In this document: one piece after another, positions 63,578 through 64,000 of the stretch
Position numbering within the stretch: the first letter of the stretch is position 1
How the letters are laid out: each line of letters starts with the position of its first letter
Assembly (NCBI RefSeq): GCF_011602085.1
Contig: NZ_JAAONY010000001.1
Span: 1,798,001-1,862,000, forward strand
Source: Pseudoteredinibacter isoporae
Lineage (GTDB): Bacteria > Pseudomonadota > Gammaproteobacteria > Pseudomonadales > Cellvibrionaceae
Direction: 5' to 3'
DNA: 64,000 nt
Position numbers and translations under genes: made by a program
The notes under the pieces: generated by a model
The model's input: the letters and a program-made list of their open reading frames with translations, nothing else
Told to the model about the DNA's origin: nothing
Database searches by the model: none

Positions 63578-64000
63578 TTATCCCCAGAGTGATTGTTCGG
63601 GCAGGGTGCATTGACCGTTCCCCGAAATATTGATCGGATTGGGGTAATCCTCTGTGAGTAACAGAGGGCCATCAAGATCAATGAATCGGCAGTATTGGCC
63701 AATCACATAACCGGGCGCCATGGCCAGAGAGCTGCCAATCATATTGCCGACCATGAGTTGTTTGCCGTCCGTTTTAGCCTGCCGGGCAATCGCAAGGCCC
63801 TCACTCAAGCCGCCACATTTATCCAGCTTGATATTGATGACATCGTAACGGGATTTGATTTCGTGGTAGTCCGCGAGATCCAGACAAGACTCATCGGCGG
63901 CGATGGGAATATCCCGTTTCAAAGAAGCTAAGAGAGCATCTTCTCCACGTGCCAGCGGTTGCTCAAGAAGGACAACGCCCAGGGGAGCGAGCTGGGGTAA
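63578..64000 (-). CDS. Dipeptide epimerase (enolase superfamily), 3' part
   Basis: The frame is open to the window edge; 140 residues are visible. Metal-binding and catalytic motifs of muconate-lactonising-type enzymes are seen: LLEQPLA, PIAADESC and INIKLDKCGG (with the second-half Lys). The end FIDLDGPLLLTEDYP is typical of L-Ala-D/L-Glu epimerases. These recycle peptidoglycan peptides or epimerise other dipeptides. It fits the receptor and hydrolase beside it. Confidence 0.88.
   Translation of the reverse strand, partial: LPQLAPLGVVLLEQPLARGEDALLASLKRDIPIAADESCLDLADYHEIKSRYDVINIKLDKCGGLSEGLAIARQAKTDGKQLMVGNMIGSSLAMAPGYVIGQYCRFIDLDGPLLLTEDYPNPINISGNGQCTLPEQSLWG

Overview
The window reads as the chromosome of an aerobic, Gram-negative gammaproteobacterium. 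The evidence is the bamD / rluD-pgeF-clpB neighbourhood, ychF, a gammaproteobacterial elongator tRNA-Met, a heat-shock-type promoter at clpB, and four large TonB-dependent receptors. A marine, Cellvibrionales-like host is plausible but is inference only.

Layout. 0-9 kb: the tail of a FAD amine oxidase-type gene, an acyltransferase, an ArsR-VOC pair, the folate-independent methionine synthase pair mesX-mesD, a TauE exporter, a universal stress protein and a diguanylate cyclase. 8.7-22.7 kb: two nutrient-scavenging loci. The first is LuxR regulator + TonB receptor + NylB-like serine hydrolase. The second is AraC regulator + TonB receptor + penicillin-acylase-family amidase. Between them lie a leucine-rich-repeat surface protein and an HxlR / exported EthD pair.

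22.9-35.35 kb is an AT-rich accessory region ending in a tRNA-Met gene. A 46-nt copy of the tRNA 3' half lies at 29461, and a more decayed copy at 23704. I read this as two integrative elements stacked at one tRNA. The left one carries a CTERM-like surface protein, a duplicated AraC-type regulator (one copy lacking its HTH), a 55-residue small protein and a diguanylate cyclase gene broken by an 8-bp tandem duplication. The right one carries immunity-like and hypothetical genes, a decayed IS407-group element and a P2-type integrase whose 5' end is replaced by the IS.

35.4-57.9 kb is core genome: an EamA transporter with ychF, a POT peptide transporter, a GGDEF-EAL protein with a methyltransferase, and a polyamine/amine catabolic cluster (PuuA-like glutamine synthetase, TonB receptor, LuxR regulator, class III aminotransferase, APC permease). 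A membrane protein/winged-helix pair with strong operator repeats, bamD, rluD, pgeF and clpB follow. 57.9-64 kb is another scavenging locus: membrane-anchored serine hydrolase, TonB receptor, AraC regulator and an L-Ala-D/L-Glu-type dipeptide epimerase cut by the window edge.

Recurring theme: four TonB receptors, each beside its own regulator and an enzyme acting on amide, amine or peptide bonds. Two of these operons have a strong stem-loop between receptor and enzyme. Together they suggest a lifestyle based on nitrogen-containing organic matter, with import, hydrolysis and local regulation encoded as modules.
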